From Cryobacterium sp. N22 (GTDB taxonomy: Bacteria > Actinomycetota > Actinomycetes > Actinomycetales > Microbacteriaceae), in contig NZ_PJJP01000025.1 in assembly GCF_002929555.1 (NCBI RefSeq), forward strand, positions 10,796 to 74,795: DNA of 64,000 nucleotides, read 5' to 3'. The notes beneath the pieces were generated by a model. The model was not told the origin of the DNA, made no database searches, and saw only the letters and a list, made by a program, of their open reading frames with translations. Position numbers and translations under genes: made by a program. Below, in pieces: positions 16,476 through 25,486 of this stretch (within the stretch, counting starts at the first letter, position 1; each line of letters starts with the position of its first letter).

Positions 16476-17502
16476 GGGTGTCGTCCCTTTCTTCCAGGAG
16501 CTTGCGCGTTTGTCGCAGGGCCAGGATGCGGTCCAGGACGATGGCCCCGATGATGAGGGCGCCGACGACGGCACGCTGCCAGAAGTCGGGCACGCCCAGG
16601 ATCGGCAGTGCCCGGTTGATGGTGAGCAGGAGGGCGGCGCCGAGGGCGGCGCCCCACACGGTTCCGCTGCCGCCGAAGATGGCGACGCCTCCGATGACGG
16701 CCGCGCCGACGGCATCGAGTTCGAACCCGCTGCCGGCCTGCGAGTTGATCGTGCCGTACCGGGCGGCGTAGAGCACACCGGCCAGCCCGGCCAGGGCCCC
16801 GCAGGCCACGAACGCGATGAGGATGCGCCGGGTCACCTTGAGGCCATAGAGCTCGGCGGCGGCGGGTTCCGAGCCGATCGCGTAGAACTCCCGCCCGCCG
16901 CGGGTGTTGCGCATGTACCAACCGGCGGCCGCCAGGACCACCAGGGCGATGATGGTGAGCAGGGGGATGCCGAGGAGCGACCCGGTGCCGAGGGCGAGGA
17001 AGTCCTTGGGCATGTCGGACGCGTTGATCCGGTCGCTGCCCGCCCAGAGCACGTTTATGCCCCGATAGGCATACAGGGTGCCCAGCGTGATCACGAGGGC
17101 CGGCACCCGGGCGAAGGCCACCAGGGCGCCGTTGATCAGGCCGAGCAGGCCGCCGAAGACGATGCCGGCCAGGAAGACCGCCACGATCGGGATGCCCGGG
17201 ATGTCGATGAACAGCCGCCCGGTCAGGTACGCCGTGAGGCCGAGCACCGACCCGACCGAGAGGTCGACGCTGCGGGTGATGATCACGATCGCCTGGCCGA
17301 TGGCCACGAGGATGAGGATGGACGGGGTCAGCAGCAGGTCACGCCAGCCATCCGAGCTGAAGATGAAGTTGGGGTTCACGGCCGTGGCGGCCACGATCAC
17401 GAGGATCAGGGCGAGCAGGATGCTCGTCTCGCGGGCGCGCACGAACGAGGTGAGGCCGCGTCGCAGCGGATGCGTCCTGGGTGGGGTCAGGGTGGTGGTC
17501 AC
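16468..17502 (-). CDS. rhaP: Rhamnose ABC transporter permease
   Basis: A 344-residue paralogue of RhaQ with about ten membrane helices and the motifs [20 protein letters not shown] and [16 protein letters not shown]. The GTG at 17502 overlaps the stop of the ATPase gene as GTGA, which fixes the start although a much longer open frame continues upstream in the same phase. Heteromeric permease pairs of this type are usual for rhamnose and autoinducer-2/ribose-type importers. Confidence 0.92.
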   Translation of the reverse strand: MTTTLTPPRTHPLRRGLTSFVRARETSILLALILVIVAATAVNPNFIFSSDGWRDLLLTPSILILVAIGQAIVIITRSVDLSVGSVLGLTAYLTGRLFIDIPGIPIVAVFLAGIVFGGLLGLINGALVAFARVPALVITLGTLYAYRGINVLWAGSDRINASDMPKDFLALGTGSLLGIPLLTIIALVVLAAAGWYMRNTRGGREFYAIGSEPAAAELYGLKVTRRILIAFVACGALAGLAGVLYAARYGTINSQAGSGFELDAVGAAVIGGVAIFGGSGTVWGAALGAALLLTINRALPILGVPDFWQRAVVGALIIGAIVLDRILALRQTRKLLEERDDTHE

Positions 17503-19022
17503 TTGGCGTGCTCCGTTGCGTGGGTGGCGGCGTACATGACGGTCTCGGAGGTGGCATCGGCCCGGCTGATGTCGGCGGTGATGCGGCCCTCGCGCATCAC
17601 GAGCACCCTGTCCGCCATGCCGAGCACCTCGGGTAGCTCGGAGGAGATCATCAGGATCGCGAGGCCCTGCCCGGCAAGCTCGGAGAGCAGGCGGTGCACC
17701 TCGGCCTTGGTGCCGATGTCGATGCCGCGGGTGGGTTCGTCGATGATGAGCACCCGTGGATCGGTGGCCAGCCATTTCGCCAGCACGACCTTCTGTTGGT
17801 TGCCGCCGCTGAGCGTGCCGGCGACGGTGTCGAGAGCGTTGGTTTTCACTTCGAGGCGGCTGGCCCAGATCCGGGCGGCGGCGTTCTCGGCGGCGGAGGA
17901 AATTAGGCCGCCCCTGGTGAGGGTCCGCTGGATGGACATCGTGGTGTTGCGGGCGACGCTGGAGTCGATCACCAGGCCCTGTTTGCGCCGGTCCTCCGGG
18001 ACCAGGGCGAGCCCGAGGTTCATGGCCGCCACCGGGTTCCGCCGCGGAACACGCTTGGCACCCATGGTGACGGTGCCGGAGTCGTAGCCGTCCACCCCGA
18101 ACACGGCCCTGGCGACCTCGCTGCGCCCGGCGCCGACGAGCCCGGCCAAGCCCACGATCTCGCCGCTCGCGACCGAGAAGCTGATGTCGTGGAACACTCC
18201 GGCCGAGGTGAGGCCGGTCACCTCGAGCACCGTCTCGCCGATCGCGGCCGCCTGCTTGGGGAAGAGTTCGGTGATGTCGCGGCCCACCATCCGGCGCACG
18301 ATCTCGTTCACGCTGGTGTCCTCGATTTTGTCCGTCGAGATGTAGCGGCCGTCGCGCATCACGGTGATGGTGTCGCAGAGCGCGAAGACCTCGTCGAAAC
18401 GGTGGGAGATGAACACTATCGCCCGGCCTTCGTCCCGCAGGCTGCGGGCAACGGCGAACAATCGCTCCACCTCGACGCCGCTGAGGGCGGCGGTGGGCTC
18501 GTCCATGATGAGCACCCTGGCGTCGAGGGAGATGGCCTTGGAGATTTCGATGATCTGCTGGTCGGCGATCGAGAGTCCCTCTGCGGGCCGGTCGGGGTTC
18601 ATCCGCACAGAGAGGCGGGCGAAGAGCTCCTGCACCTCGGCGCGCATCCGTTTGCGGTCGATGCGGCCGAATCGGTTGGTGGGCTGGCGGCCCATGAAGA
18701 TGTTCTCGGTGACCGAGAGGTCGGGAAACAGCGTGGGCTCCTGGTAGATCACGGCGATACCGGCGGCCTTCGACTGGGCCGTGGAGGTGAAGTCGACGCT
18801 CTCGCCGCGGAGCAGGAACTCCCCGGCGTCGCGCTGGTAGAGCCCCGCGATGATCTTCACGAGGGTGGACTTGCCGGCACCGTTCTCGCCGACCAGGGCG
18901 TGGATGGAATTCATCTGCACCGTGAGGTCGGCGCTCGAGAGGGCGACCACGGGGCCGAAGGACTTGGCGACGTTTTGAAGCTCGAGGGCGGCGGGGCCGG
19001 ACACGCCGGGGCTGATCGTCAT
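17499..19022 (-). CDS. rhaT: Rhamnose ABC transporter, duplicated ATPase subunit
   Basis: A 507-residue sugar-import ATPase with two nucleotide-binding domains. The first has Walker A GENGAGKS, signature-like [13 protein letters not shown] and Walker [12 protein letters not shown]. The second has a degenerate Walker A (GLVGAGRS) but an intact signature LSGGNQQK and Walker [13 protein letters not shown], the normal pattern in this family. It is the first gene of the transporter unit, with a strong promoter and LacI-type operator at 19064-19118. Confidence 0.94.
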   Translation of the reverse strand: MTISPGVSGPAALELQNVAKSFGPVVALSSADLTVQMNSIHALVGENGAGKSTLVKIIAGLYQRDAGEFLLRGESVDFTSTAQSKAAGIAVIYQEPTLFPDLSVTENIFMGRQPTNRFGRIDRKRMRAEVQELFARLSVRMNPDRPAEGLSIADQQIIEISKAISLDARVLIMDEPTAALSGVEVERLFAVARSLRDEGRAIVFISHRFDEVFALCDTITVMRDGRYISTDKIEDTSVNEIVRRMVGRDITELFPKQAAAIGETVLEVTGLTSAGVFHDISFSVASGEIVGLAGLVGAGRSEVARAVFGVDGYDSGTVTMGAKRVPRRNPVAAMNLGLALVPEDRRKQGLVIDSSVARNTTMSIQRTLTRGGLISSAAENAAARIWASRLEVKTNALDTVAGTLSGGNQQKVVLAKWLATDPRVLIIDEPTRGIDIGTKAEVHRLLSELAGQGLAILMISSELPEVLGMADRVLVMREGRITADISRADATSETVMYAATHATEHAK

Positions 19023-19063
19023 GGGCAGGACCTATCTTCGACGCTGAAGGAGGGAAGTGTGAT

Positions 19064-19118
19064 TGAATCGTTTTAATCGACTGGTGATGAATATAGGTCG
19101 ACGACGAGAGACTGTCAA
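19064..19118 (-). promoter_or_regulatory. rhaTPQSM promoter and LacI-type operator
   Basis: On the minus strand TTGACA (19113-19118) and TATATT (19090-19095) are 17 bp apart, a near-consensus housekeeping promoter. The operator TAAAACGATTCA (19064-19075) lies about 8-19 bp past the predicted start point and differs at one position from the rhaI operator. Repression by the divergent LacI protein, relieved by rhamnose or a derivative, is the simplest reading. Confidence 0.85.
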
Positions 19119-19175
19119 GCAACGACTTTGTCACGGGCGCTAGGGTGGAGCCACAGCGGCAACGAAAGGGCTCAG

Positions 19176-20183
19176 ATGGTGGTCAGCGTGCGCGAGGTGG
19201 CGGCTCTGGCGAAGGTGTCCGTCGGCACGGTCTCCAATGTGATGAACCGTCCGGAGAAGGTGTCGCCGGACACCGTCGAACGGGTGCAGGCCGCGATCCT
19301 CGCGCTGGGCTTCGTGCGTAATGACGCCGCCCGGCAGCTGCGGGCCGGCCGCAGCCGCAGCATCGGCCTGGTCGTGCTCGACGTGGGCAACCCGTTCTTC
19401 ACCGACCTGGCGCGCGGTGCCGAGAACCGCGCTGCCGAGGCGGGCCTCACGGTGCTCCTCGGCAACAGCGACGACGACGCCGTGCGCGAGAACGCGTACC
19501 TGGACCTCTTCGAGGAGCAGCGGGTGCACGGGGTACTGATCTCGCCCATCGGTGACACGACCGAGCGCCTGGCCCGGCTGCGTGAGCGGGGCACGCCAAC
19601 CGTGCTCCTCGACCGCCAGGCCGAGAACCGCAATTTCTCCTCGGTGTCGGTCGATGACCCGGCCGGGGGGTACACCGCCGCGCGCCACCTGCTCGAGCGG
19701 GGCAGGCGCCGGCTGGCCTTCGTGGGCGGACCCGCGAGCCTGCGGCAGGTGACCGACAGGCTCGCGGGAGCGAGATCGGCCGTCGCCGAGCAGGCGGGTG
19801 CGACCCTCGAGGTGATCGAGACCACCGCGCTGTCGGTGCTGGAGGGGCGCAGGGCGGGCGAATCGGTGATGGCCAGGGCGGCAAGTGAGCGGCCCGACGC
19901 GATCTTCGCGGCGAACGACCTGCTCGCGATGGGCGTGCTCCAGGCGTTGAACATGAACGGAGACGTTCAGGTGCCCGGCGCCATCGCCCTGATCGGCTAC
20001 GACGACATCGCGTTCGCGTCGGCGGCTGTCGTACCGCTCTCGTCCATCCGTCAGCCGAGCGAACTGATCGGCCACACAGCGGTCGACCTGTTGCTGCGCG
20101 AGGCCGCCAACGGAGCGGAAGGCGAGCACGAGCAGATCGTGTTCCAGCCCGAACTCATCATCCGGGCGTCGACCGGGGGCTGA
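19176..20183 (+). CDS. LacI-family regulator of the rhamnose genes
   Basis: A 335-residue regulator with the LacI headpiece at residues of about 4-50 (VREVAALAKVSVGTVSNVMN, hinge region DAARQLRAGRSRSIGLV) and a periplasmic-binding-like effector core with the usual IGYDDIAFASAAVVPLSSI segment near the end. The ATG at 19176 has AAAGGG 5 nt upstream. It is divergent from the transporter operon and should bind TGAATCGTTTYA sites at 13923 and 19064. The effector (rhamnose or rhamnulose) is an inference. Confidence 0.9.
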   Translation: MVVSVREVAALAKVSVGTVSNVMNRPEKVSPDTVERVQAAILALGFVRNDAARQLRAGRSRSIGLVVLDVGNPFFTDLARGAENRAAEAGLTVLLGNSDDDAVRENAYLDLFEEQRVHGVLISPIGDTTERLARLRERGTPTVLLDRQAENRNFSSVSVDDPAGGYTAARHLLERGRRRLAFVGGPASLRQVTDRLAGARSAVAEQAGATLEVIETTALSVLEGRRAGESVMARAASERPDAIFAANDLLAMGVLQALNMNGDVQVPGAIALIGYDDIAFASAAVVPLSSIRQPSELIGHTAVDLLLREAANGAEGEHEQIVFQPELIIRASTGG

Positions 20184-20197
20184 CCGCCGGTGCTGGG

Positions 20198-21580
20198 CTA
20201 GCGCGGCCCGGTGGCTTCGGTCACCGCGATCTCCCGGGTCGCGGTCTCGCGGTCGCGCTCGCGCGCGGCAGCGGCTGCCCTGTCCGTGACGGTGCGAATG
20301 GCCGAGGTGAGCGGATGGCCGTCGCCGCGGTGCCGCACGTGCACCCGCGCGGTGCGGGGCGTGGTGCGGGGGCGGATGCGTACCCGCAGGCGCTGGTACC
20401 TGATCATCCAGAACATCACCGCGGCGGCCGCGAGCAGCCCGGATGCCGCGGCGACGCCGATGGCCCAGCGGGGGCCGTACTGGTCGGCGATCCAGCCGAC
20501 CAGCGGGGCGCCGAGCGGGGTGCCGCCGGCGAAGATGGCCATGTACAGCGCCATCACCCGGCCGCGCATGGCGGGCTCGGTGGTGGTCTGCACGTAGGCG
20601 TTCGCGGTCGTCATCAGGGTCAGCGAGGTGAGCCCGACGAACGCGAGCGAGATCGCGAAGGCGATGTAGCTGGGCATCAGAGCGGCGATGGTGCAGGTGA
20701 GGCCGAAGAAGAAGGCACCGCCCACCACCAGGCGCATCCGGGGGCGGCTGCGCCGGGCAGAGAGCAGGGCGCCGGCCACGCTGCCCACGGCCATGATCGA
20801 GCTGAGCATGCCGAACTCGCTGGCGCCCATGCCGAACTCCACGGTGGCCATGGTCGAGGTGAAGATGGCGAAGTTGAAGCCGAACGTGCCTACCAGGAAC
20901 ACCGTGATCAGCACCGCGACGATGTCGGGCCGATGCCAGACGTACCTGAATCCGGCCATGAGTTGGCCACGTTCACGAGGTGCGCGCGGCTGTTTGCGGA
21001 GTTGCTTGGTGCGCAGCAGCGTCATGGCGGCGACGGTGAAGGCGAAGGTGACGGCGTTGATCATGAACACCCAGCCGGCGCCGACGGCGACGGTGAGGAG
21101 GCCGGCCGCGGCGGGGCCGATCAGCCGTGCGCCGTTGAACGAGGCCGAGTTCAGCGCCACGGCGTTCGAGAGGTTGTCGTCGGGTACGAGCTCGGAAACG
21201 AAGGTCTGCCGGGCGGGGGCGTCGATGGCGGCAACAACGCCCAGGCCGAGGGCGAAGAGGTAGACGTGCCACAGCTCGACGACGCCGGTGATGGTGATCA
21301 GGCCGAGGCCCAGCGCGAGCAGGCCCATCAGGGCCTGGGTGAGCATCAGTAGCTTGCGCCTGTCGAACCTGTCGGCGATGAGGCCCGACCACGGCATCAG
21401 CACCAGTTGTGGCCCGAATTGCAGGGCCATCACGATGCCCACCGCGGTGGCGTTGTAGTCGGTGAGCTGGGTCAGCACGATCCAGTCCTGGGCCGTGCGC
21501 TGCATCCAGGTGCCCACATTGGACACCAGGGCGCCGGCGAACCAGATCCGGTAGTTGACCACGCTCAGGGAGCGGAACAT
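20198..21580 (-). CDS. MFS efflux transporter (EntS/MFS_3-like)
   Basis: About 460 residues with twelve membrane helices and a ~75-residue basic cytoplasmic tail. The helix 2-3 loop GLIADRFDRRKLLMLTQ, DAPARQTFVSELVPDDNLSNA and GARLIGPAAAGLL are hallmarks of the MFS_3 (enterobactin/macrolide exporter-like) group. The start is next to the stop of the MarR gene: the ATG at 21580 is taken, but a TTG at 21589 overlapping the MarR stop is possible. The pair is thus co-transcribed, suggesting efflux of a compound sensed by the MarR protein. Confidence 0.88.
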   Translation of the reverse strand: MFRSLSVVNYRIWFAGALVSNVGTWMQRTAQDWIVLTQLTDYNATAVGIVMALQFGPQLVLMPWSGLIADRFDRRKLLMLTQALMGLLALGLGLITITGVVELWHVYLFALGLGVVAAIDAPARQTFVSELVPDDNLSNAVALNSASFNGARLIGPAAAGLLTVAVGAGWVFMINAVTFAFTVAAMTLLRTKQLRKQPRAPRERGQLMAGFRYVWHRPDIVAVLITVFLVGTFGFNFAIFTSTMATVEFGMGASEFGMLSSIMAVGSVAGALLSARRSRPRMRLVVGGAFFFGLTCTIAALMPSYIAFAISLAFVGLTSLTLMTTANAYVQTTTEPAMRGRVMALYMAIFAGGTPLGAPLVGWIADQYGPRWAIGVAAASGLLAAAAVMFWMIRYQRLRVRIRPRTTPRTARVHVRHRGDGHPLTSAIRTVTDRAAAAARERDRETATREIAVTEATGPR

Positions 21581-21585
21581 TGCAC

Positions 21586-22101
21586 TCAACTGTTGGCGAG
21601 CTCCTTCATGATTTCGGTGGCGGACGCCAGGACCTGACGTTGTTCGGGTGTCAGCCGCAGGATGCGCTTGGCGATCCAGTCGTCTCGGCGTCTGCGGGTT
21701 TCGCGCACGAGGGTCATCCCGGTGGCGGTGGCCGTGAGCACAACCTTGCGGCCGTCCTCGGCGGAGCCGGCGCGGTCGACCAGGCCGGCCTCGACGAGGG
21801 CGTTCACGGTGCGGTTCATCGAGGGCGGGGTGACCCGTTCCTCCTCGCTGAGCGCACTCAGGGTCATCGGGCCGAGCCTGAAGACCGCGCCGAGGGCCGA
21901 GAACTGGCCGCTGGTGAGTTCGTTGTCGGCCTGCTCCTGGCGCACCCGGCGGGCCAGCCGACCGTTGGCGAGCCTGAAATCGTGGCTCAACTCTGCGACG
22001 GAGCGGCGCTTGGTGTGCGCGTGCGCCGCCGCGGGGGCCGGTGCTGGCGCGTGGGCTGGGGCTGGGGCTGGGGGACTGGGCGCAATGGGACTCTCTGACA
22101 T
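21586..22101 (-). CDS. MarR-family regulator with Ala/Pro-rich N-terminus
   Basis: A 171-residue regulator. Residues 1-32 are an unusual low-complexity Ala/Pro/His stretch encoded by a GGGGCT-type microsatellite; residues of about 35-165 form the winged helix (LTSGQFSALGAVFRLGPM, TPPSMNRTVNALVEAGLVDR, DGRKVVLTATATG wing). It precedes the MFS gene and has two TTAGC-type palindromes 7-32 bp upstream of its start, so self-repression of the MarR-MFS unit is likely. Confidence 0.9.
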   Translation of the reverse strand: MSESPIAPSPPAPAPAHAPAPAPAAAHAHTKRRSVAELSHDFRLANGRLARRVRQEQADNELTSGQFSALGAVFRLGPMTLSALSEEERVTPPSMNRTVNALVEAGLVDRAGSAEDGRKVVLTATATGMTLVRETRRRRDDWIAKRILRLTPEQRQVLASATEIMKELANS

Positions 22102-22107
22102 GATTAC

Positions 22108-22133
22108 TTAGCCTAACAAATTAGCCATGCTAA
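22108..22133. promoter_or_regulatory. Twin palindromes, likely MarR operators
   Basis: TTAGCCTAA (22108-22116) and TTAGCCATGCTAA (22121-22133) are two inverted repeats built from the same TTAG half. They lie just upstream of the MarR start codon, in the AT-richest part of the gap, and would cover the promoter. Confidence 0.6.
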
Positions 22134-22230
22134 TGATTCCCGCTCGGCCTGATCCGTGTGAGATCGGCGCGGCGGCCACGGGGAGCAGAAGGGTGGGACA
22201 GGCGGGCTGGTTGTACGGCAGAATGAGCGC

Positions 22231-23139
22231 GTGCCCACCTTCACCGATGAATACGGCGTCCGGATCGTCTACTACGCCTGGCCGGTCGACAACCCGCGTG
22301 CCATCGTGCAACTCGTGCACGGGGTCGGCGAACACGCCCTGCGTTACCGGGAGGTGGCCCGCGCGCTCAACGCGGCCGGCTACTCCGTCTATGCCGACGA
22401 TCACCGTGGGCACGGCCAGACCGGGATGCTGCAGCACGGTGGCGATGCCACCCAGCTCGGTCGGCTCGGCGTTGGCGGCCTGCGCGCGGCGGTCTCCGCC
22501 GTGCACGCCTTCACCGGCATGATCCGCCAGGCGGTCCTCGAACAGACGGCGGTTCAGGGCGAGCAGCACGGGCGCCCGCCGGTTCCCCTGGTGCTGCTCG
22601 GCCACAGCTGGGGGTCGTTCATGGCGCAGATGATCCTCAACCGGTATCCGGAGGACTATCAGGCTGTCGTGCTCACCGGCACCGCCTACCGCTGGCCCGG
22701 CTACCTCAACAGCGGCGATCTCAACGCCAGGCACCGGCACCTCGGCTCGACCGGCGCCGAGTGGCTCAGCCGGGATCCGGCGGTCGCGGCGGCGTTCGTG
22801 GCCGACCCGCTCACGACGAGCGTGCCGCTGGCCCAGCTCTTCGGCCTGCGCGACGCCCTCCGCATCCTCGGCAGCCCCGCCCGGCGGCTCCCCGCGGCCC
22901 TGCCCGTGCTCATCCAGGTGGGCGGCGACGACCCCGTGGGCGGGGAACGCAGCGCCCGCAAACTTGCGGACGCCTTCAGGCGCCGGTCGGGCCTGCGGGA
23001 TGTGCGCCTGATCGTGTACCCCGGTGCCCGGCATGAGGTTCTCAATGAGACCAACCGCGACGAGGTGCTGGCCGACCTCGTATCCTGGCTCGACGCGCAC
23101 CTCCCGGCCGCCGTCTCGGAGGCTCCGGCCGACGATTAG
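22231..23139 (+). CDS. Alpha/beta hydrolase, monoacylglycerol-lipase-like
   Basis: A 302-residue serine hydrolase of the S33/hydrolase_4 family. The nucleophile elbow GHSWGSF, an aspartate in VGGDDPVGG and the histidine in PGARHEVLNE form the triad; the early motif VQLVHGVGEHALRY is the oxyanion segment. Esterase or monoacylglycerol lipase activity is expected, substrate unknown. The GTG at 22231 is 6 nt after CAGAAT (22219-22224), a leaderless pattern. The stop codon overlaps the -10 element of the next gene. Confidence 0.9.
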   Translation: MPTFTDEYGVRIVYYAWPVDNPRAIVQLVHGVGEHALRYREVARALNAAGYSVYADDHRGHGQTGMLQHGGDATQLGRLGVGGLRAAVSAVHAFTGMIRQAVLEQTAVQGEQHGRPPVPLVLLGHSWGSFMAQMILNRYPEDYQAVVLTGTAYRWPGYLNSGDLNARHRHLGSTGAEWLSRDPAVAAAFVADPLTTSVPLAQLFGLRDALRILGSPARRLPAALPVLIQVGGDDPVGGERSARKLADAFRRRSGLRDVRLIVYPGARHEVLNETNRDEVLADLVSWLDAHLPAAVSEAPADD

Positions 23140-23148
23140 GCTGGGCAC

Positions 23149-24198
23149 ATGCATGGTGAATACAAGGTCCCGGGCGGCAAACTCGTTGTGGTCGATCTGA
23201 ATGTCGTCGACAATCTCATCACCGATTTTCGCCTGGCCGGTGATTTCTTTCTCGAGCCTGATGACGCCCTCGAGGACATCAACGCCGCGGTGAACGGCCT
23301 CGCCGCCGACAGTGACGCCGCCACCATCGCCGCTGCGGTGCGTGCCGCGTTGCCGCCCCAGGCCACCCTGCTCGGCTTCTCACCGGAGTCGGTCGCCGTC
23401 GCCGTGCGTCGTTCGCTCGCGCACGCCAGCGGCTGGCGGGACTACGAGTGGCAGATCATCCACACCAAGGCCGTGCCCCCGGTCATGCAGATGGCGCTCG
23501 ATGAGGTGCTCGCGGTCGAGGTCGGCGAGGGCCGACGCAGCCCCACCCTGCGCATCTGGGAGTGGAATGAACCGGCCGTCGTGATCGGCAGCTTCCAGTC
23601 GCTGAAGAACGAGGTCGACCCGGTCAACGCCGAAAAGCACGGCTTCACCGTGGTGCGCCGGGTCTCCGGCGGCGGTGCCATGTTCATGGAGGCCGGTTCG
23701 GTGATCACCTACTCGATCTACGCGCCTACCGAGCTCGTGCACGGCATGAGCTTCGCCGACTCGTACGCCTTCCTCGACGAATGGGTCATCACGGCACTCA
23801 AGTCGCTGGGCATCGACGCGCACTACCAGCCGCTCAACGACATCACGAGCCCCACCGGAAAGATCGGCGGGGCCGCCCAGAAACGCCTCGGCAGCGGCGC
23901 CGTGCTGCACCACGTGACGATGAGCTACGACATGGACGGCGAGAAGATGGTGCAGGTGCTGCGTATCGGCCGGGAGAAGCTCAGCGACAAGGGCATCACC
24001 AGCGCCGCCAAGCGGGTGGATCCGCTCCGCAGCCAGACGGGCCTCAGCCGCGCCGAGATCATCGACCGCATGAAGCAGACCTTCACCAGCCTGTACGGCG
24101 CGAAACCCGGCGACATCACCGACGAGGAATACGCCAAGGCCGCCGACCTGGTGGAGAGTAAATTCAGCACCGACGCCTGGATCGGCCGCGTCCCCTAA
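23149..24198 (+). CDS. Lipoate-protein ligase family protein, LplB-LplA fusion
   Basis: A 349-residue protein. Residues 1-85 resemble the small accessory domain that is C-terminal in bacterial LplA or separate as LplB (KVPGGKLVVVDL, LAGDFFLEPDDALEDIN). Residues of about 95-330 are the BPL/LplA catalytic domain with RRVSGGGAMFM and the lysine of GKIGGAAQKRLG. It would attach lipoate (or octanoate) to E2/GcvH proteins. The two domains are therefore in reversed order. TAGGCT (23137-23142) lies 6 nt before the ATG, and its first bases are the stop codon of the upstream gene. Confidence 0.88.
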   Translation: MHGEYKVPGGKLVVVDLNVVDNLITDFRLAGDFFLEPDDALEDINAAVNGLAADSDAATIAAAVRAALPPQATLLGFSPESVAVAVRRSLAHASGWRDYEWQIIHTKAVPPVMQMALDEVLAVEVGEGRRSPTLRIWEWNEPAVVIGSFQSLKNEVDPVNAEKHGFTVVRRVSGGGAMFMEAGSVITYSIYAPTELVHGMSFADSYAFLDEWVITALKSLGIDAHYQPLNDITSPTGKIGGAAQKRLGSGAVLHHVTMSYDMDGEKMVQVLRIGREKLSDKGITSAAKRVDPLRSQTGLSRAEIIDRMKQTFTSLYGAKPGDITDEEYAKAADLVESKFSTDAWIGRVP

Positions 24199-24225
24199 CC
24201 CGCACGGCCCCCGGCGAGCACCGCG

Positions 24226-24546
24226 TTACGTGCCGCGGATGAGCAGGTCCTGGTATTCGGCGTGCTGGTCAATCCAGTCCGCGACGAACGGGCACGCCGC
24301 CACCACGGTGAGGTCGGTGCGGGTGCGCACGTCATCGAGCGCCTGCTCGATGAGGATGCTCGCCAGCCCGTGTGCGCGCTTGGCCGGGTCGATCTCGGTG
24401 TGGGTGAACTTCAGTTCCTGGCCCACCAGCCTGTAGTCGGCCAGGCCCACCGGTTCGCCGTCCTGCCACAGCGTGTAGCGCGAGAGGTCCGGTTCGTGCT
24501 TGACGTGCGCGGTGGTGTCGTCACGCGTCATCTCTTCACTTGTCAT
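24226..24546 (-). CDS. YjdJ-type GNAT N-acetyltransferase
   Basis: A 106-residue small acetyltransferase-like protein of the GCN5-related YjdJ/NATD1 group. The acetyl-CoA segment reads RAHGLASILIEQAL and the C-terminal part VVAACPFVADWIDQH is typical. Substrate unknown. TACGCT (24553-24558 on the minus strand) lies 6 nt before the ATG, suggesting a leaderless message. It is divergent from the DNA methyltransferase with only 34 bp between the two start codons. Confidence 0.88.
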   Translation of the reverse strand: MTSEEMTRDDTTAHVKHEPDLSRYTLWQDGEPVGLADYRLVGQELKFTHTEIDPAKRAHGLASILIEQALDDVRTRTDLTVVAACPFVADWIDQHAEYQDLLIRGT

Positions 24547-24580
24547 CGGAACAGCGTAAGCCGACTGACAGAATGAGGGA

Positions 24581-25486
24581 ATGCCAAACGCGTGGACTCA
24601 GTCCTCTCCCAGCAGGGTCATCGAGGCAGACAACCTGGTTGTGCTGCCGACGCTGCCCGACGCCGCGTTCACTCTCATCTACCTCGATCCGCCGTTCAAC
24701 ACCGGCCGCAGCCAGAAGCGGCAGTCCACCACCTCGGTGCGGAGCACCCTGGCCAGCGGCGCGCACGCCACGGGCACCATCACCGGGTTCAAGGGCCAAC
24801 GCTACGAGCGCATCAAGGGCGATCTGCTCGGCTACGACGACCAGTTCGAGGACTACTGGGCGTTCCTGGAGCCCCGATTGATCGAGGCCTGGCGGCTGCT
24901 CGCCGACGACGGCACGCTCTACCTGCACCTGGACTACCGTGAAGCGCACTACGCCAAGGTGCTCCTCGACGCGCTCTTCGGCCGGGACTGCTTCCTCAAC
25001 GAGTTGATCTGGGCCTACGACTACGGTGCCAAATCGAAGAACCGCTGGCCCACCAAACACGACACGATCCTGGTCTACGTGAAGAACCCGAAGGGCTACT
25101 ACTTCGACTCCAGCACCGTGGACCGCGAGCCCTACATGGCGCCGGGGCTGGTCACACCGGAGAAGGTGGCCAAGGGCAAGCTCCCCACGGATGTCTGGTG
25201 GCACACCATCGTCTCGCCCACGGGCAAGGAGAAGACCGGCTACCCCACCCAGAAGCCCGTCGGGATCCTGCGGCGCATGATCCAGGCGTCCAGCCGTGAG
25301 GGCGACTGGGTGCTGGACTTCTTCGCCGGCAGCGGCACGACGGGTGCTGTCGCGGCCGCCCTGGGGCGCAAATTCCTGCTCATCGACCAGAACCCGGAAT
25401 CGCTCGCCGTGATGCACGAGAGGCTCGGCGCCCTGCCCGGCGTGGATTTCGTCGACTCCGGTCTGGAAGCAAGACTGGGAGCATGA
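24581..25486 (+). CDS. Site-specific DNA methyltransferase (orphan, beta-class)
   Basis: A 301-residue amino-methyltransferase. Motif IV LDPPFNTG is near residue 38 and motif I DFFAGSGTTG near residue 245, the IV-before-I order of the beta class (CcrM/HinfI-like), which makes N6-methyladenine or N4-methylcytosine. The region between should hold target recognition. No endonuclease gene is near, so it looks like an orphan acting in regulation or genome marking. CAGAAT (24569-24574) is 6 nt before the ATG. It overlaps the following oxidoreductase as ATGA. Confidence 0.9.
   Translation: MPNAWTQSSPSRVIEADNLVVLPTLPDAAFTLIYLDPPFNTGRSQKRQSTTSVRSTLASGAHATGTITGFKGQRYERIKGDLLGYDDQFEDYWAFLEPRLIEAWRLLADDGTLYLHLDYREAHYAKVLLDALFGRDCFLNELIWAYDYGAKSKNRWPTKHDTILVYVKNPKGYYFDSSTVDREPYMAPGLVTPEKVAKGKLPTDVWWHTIVSPTGKEKTGYPTQKPVGILRRMIQASSREGDWVLDFFAGSGTTGAVAAALGRKFLLIDQNPESLAVMHERLGALPGVDFVDSGLEARLGA

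Noticed and set aside
16468-19134. 888-codon minus-strand frame as one large protein
   Set aside because: Only the last 344 residues (a permease) look like a protein; the rest is the wrong frame of the rhaT ATPase gene. The GTGA overlap at 17499-17502 marks the real start.
20184-20197. Terminator between convergent LacI and MFS genes
   Set aside because: Only 14 bp are available and no hairpin is visible.
24581-25486. Restriction-modification system
   Set aside because: No endonuclease or specificity gene lies on either side; neighbours are a GNAT and an LLM oxidoreductase.
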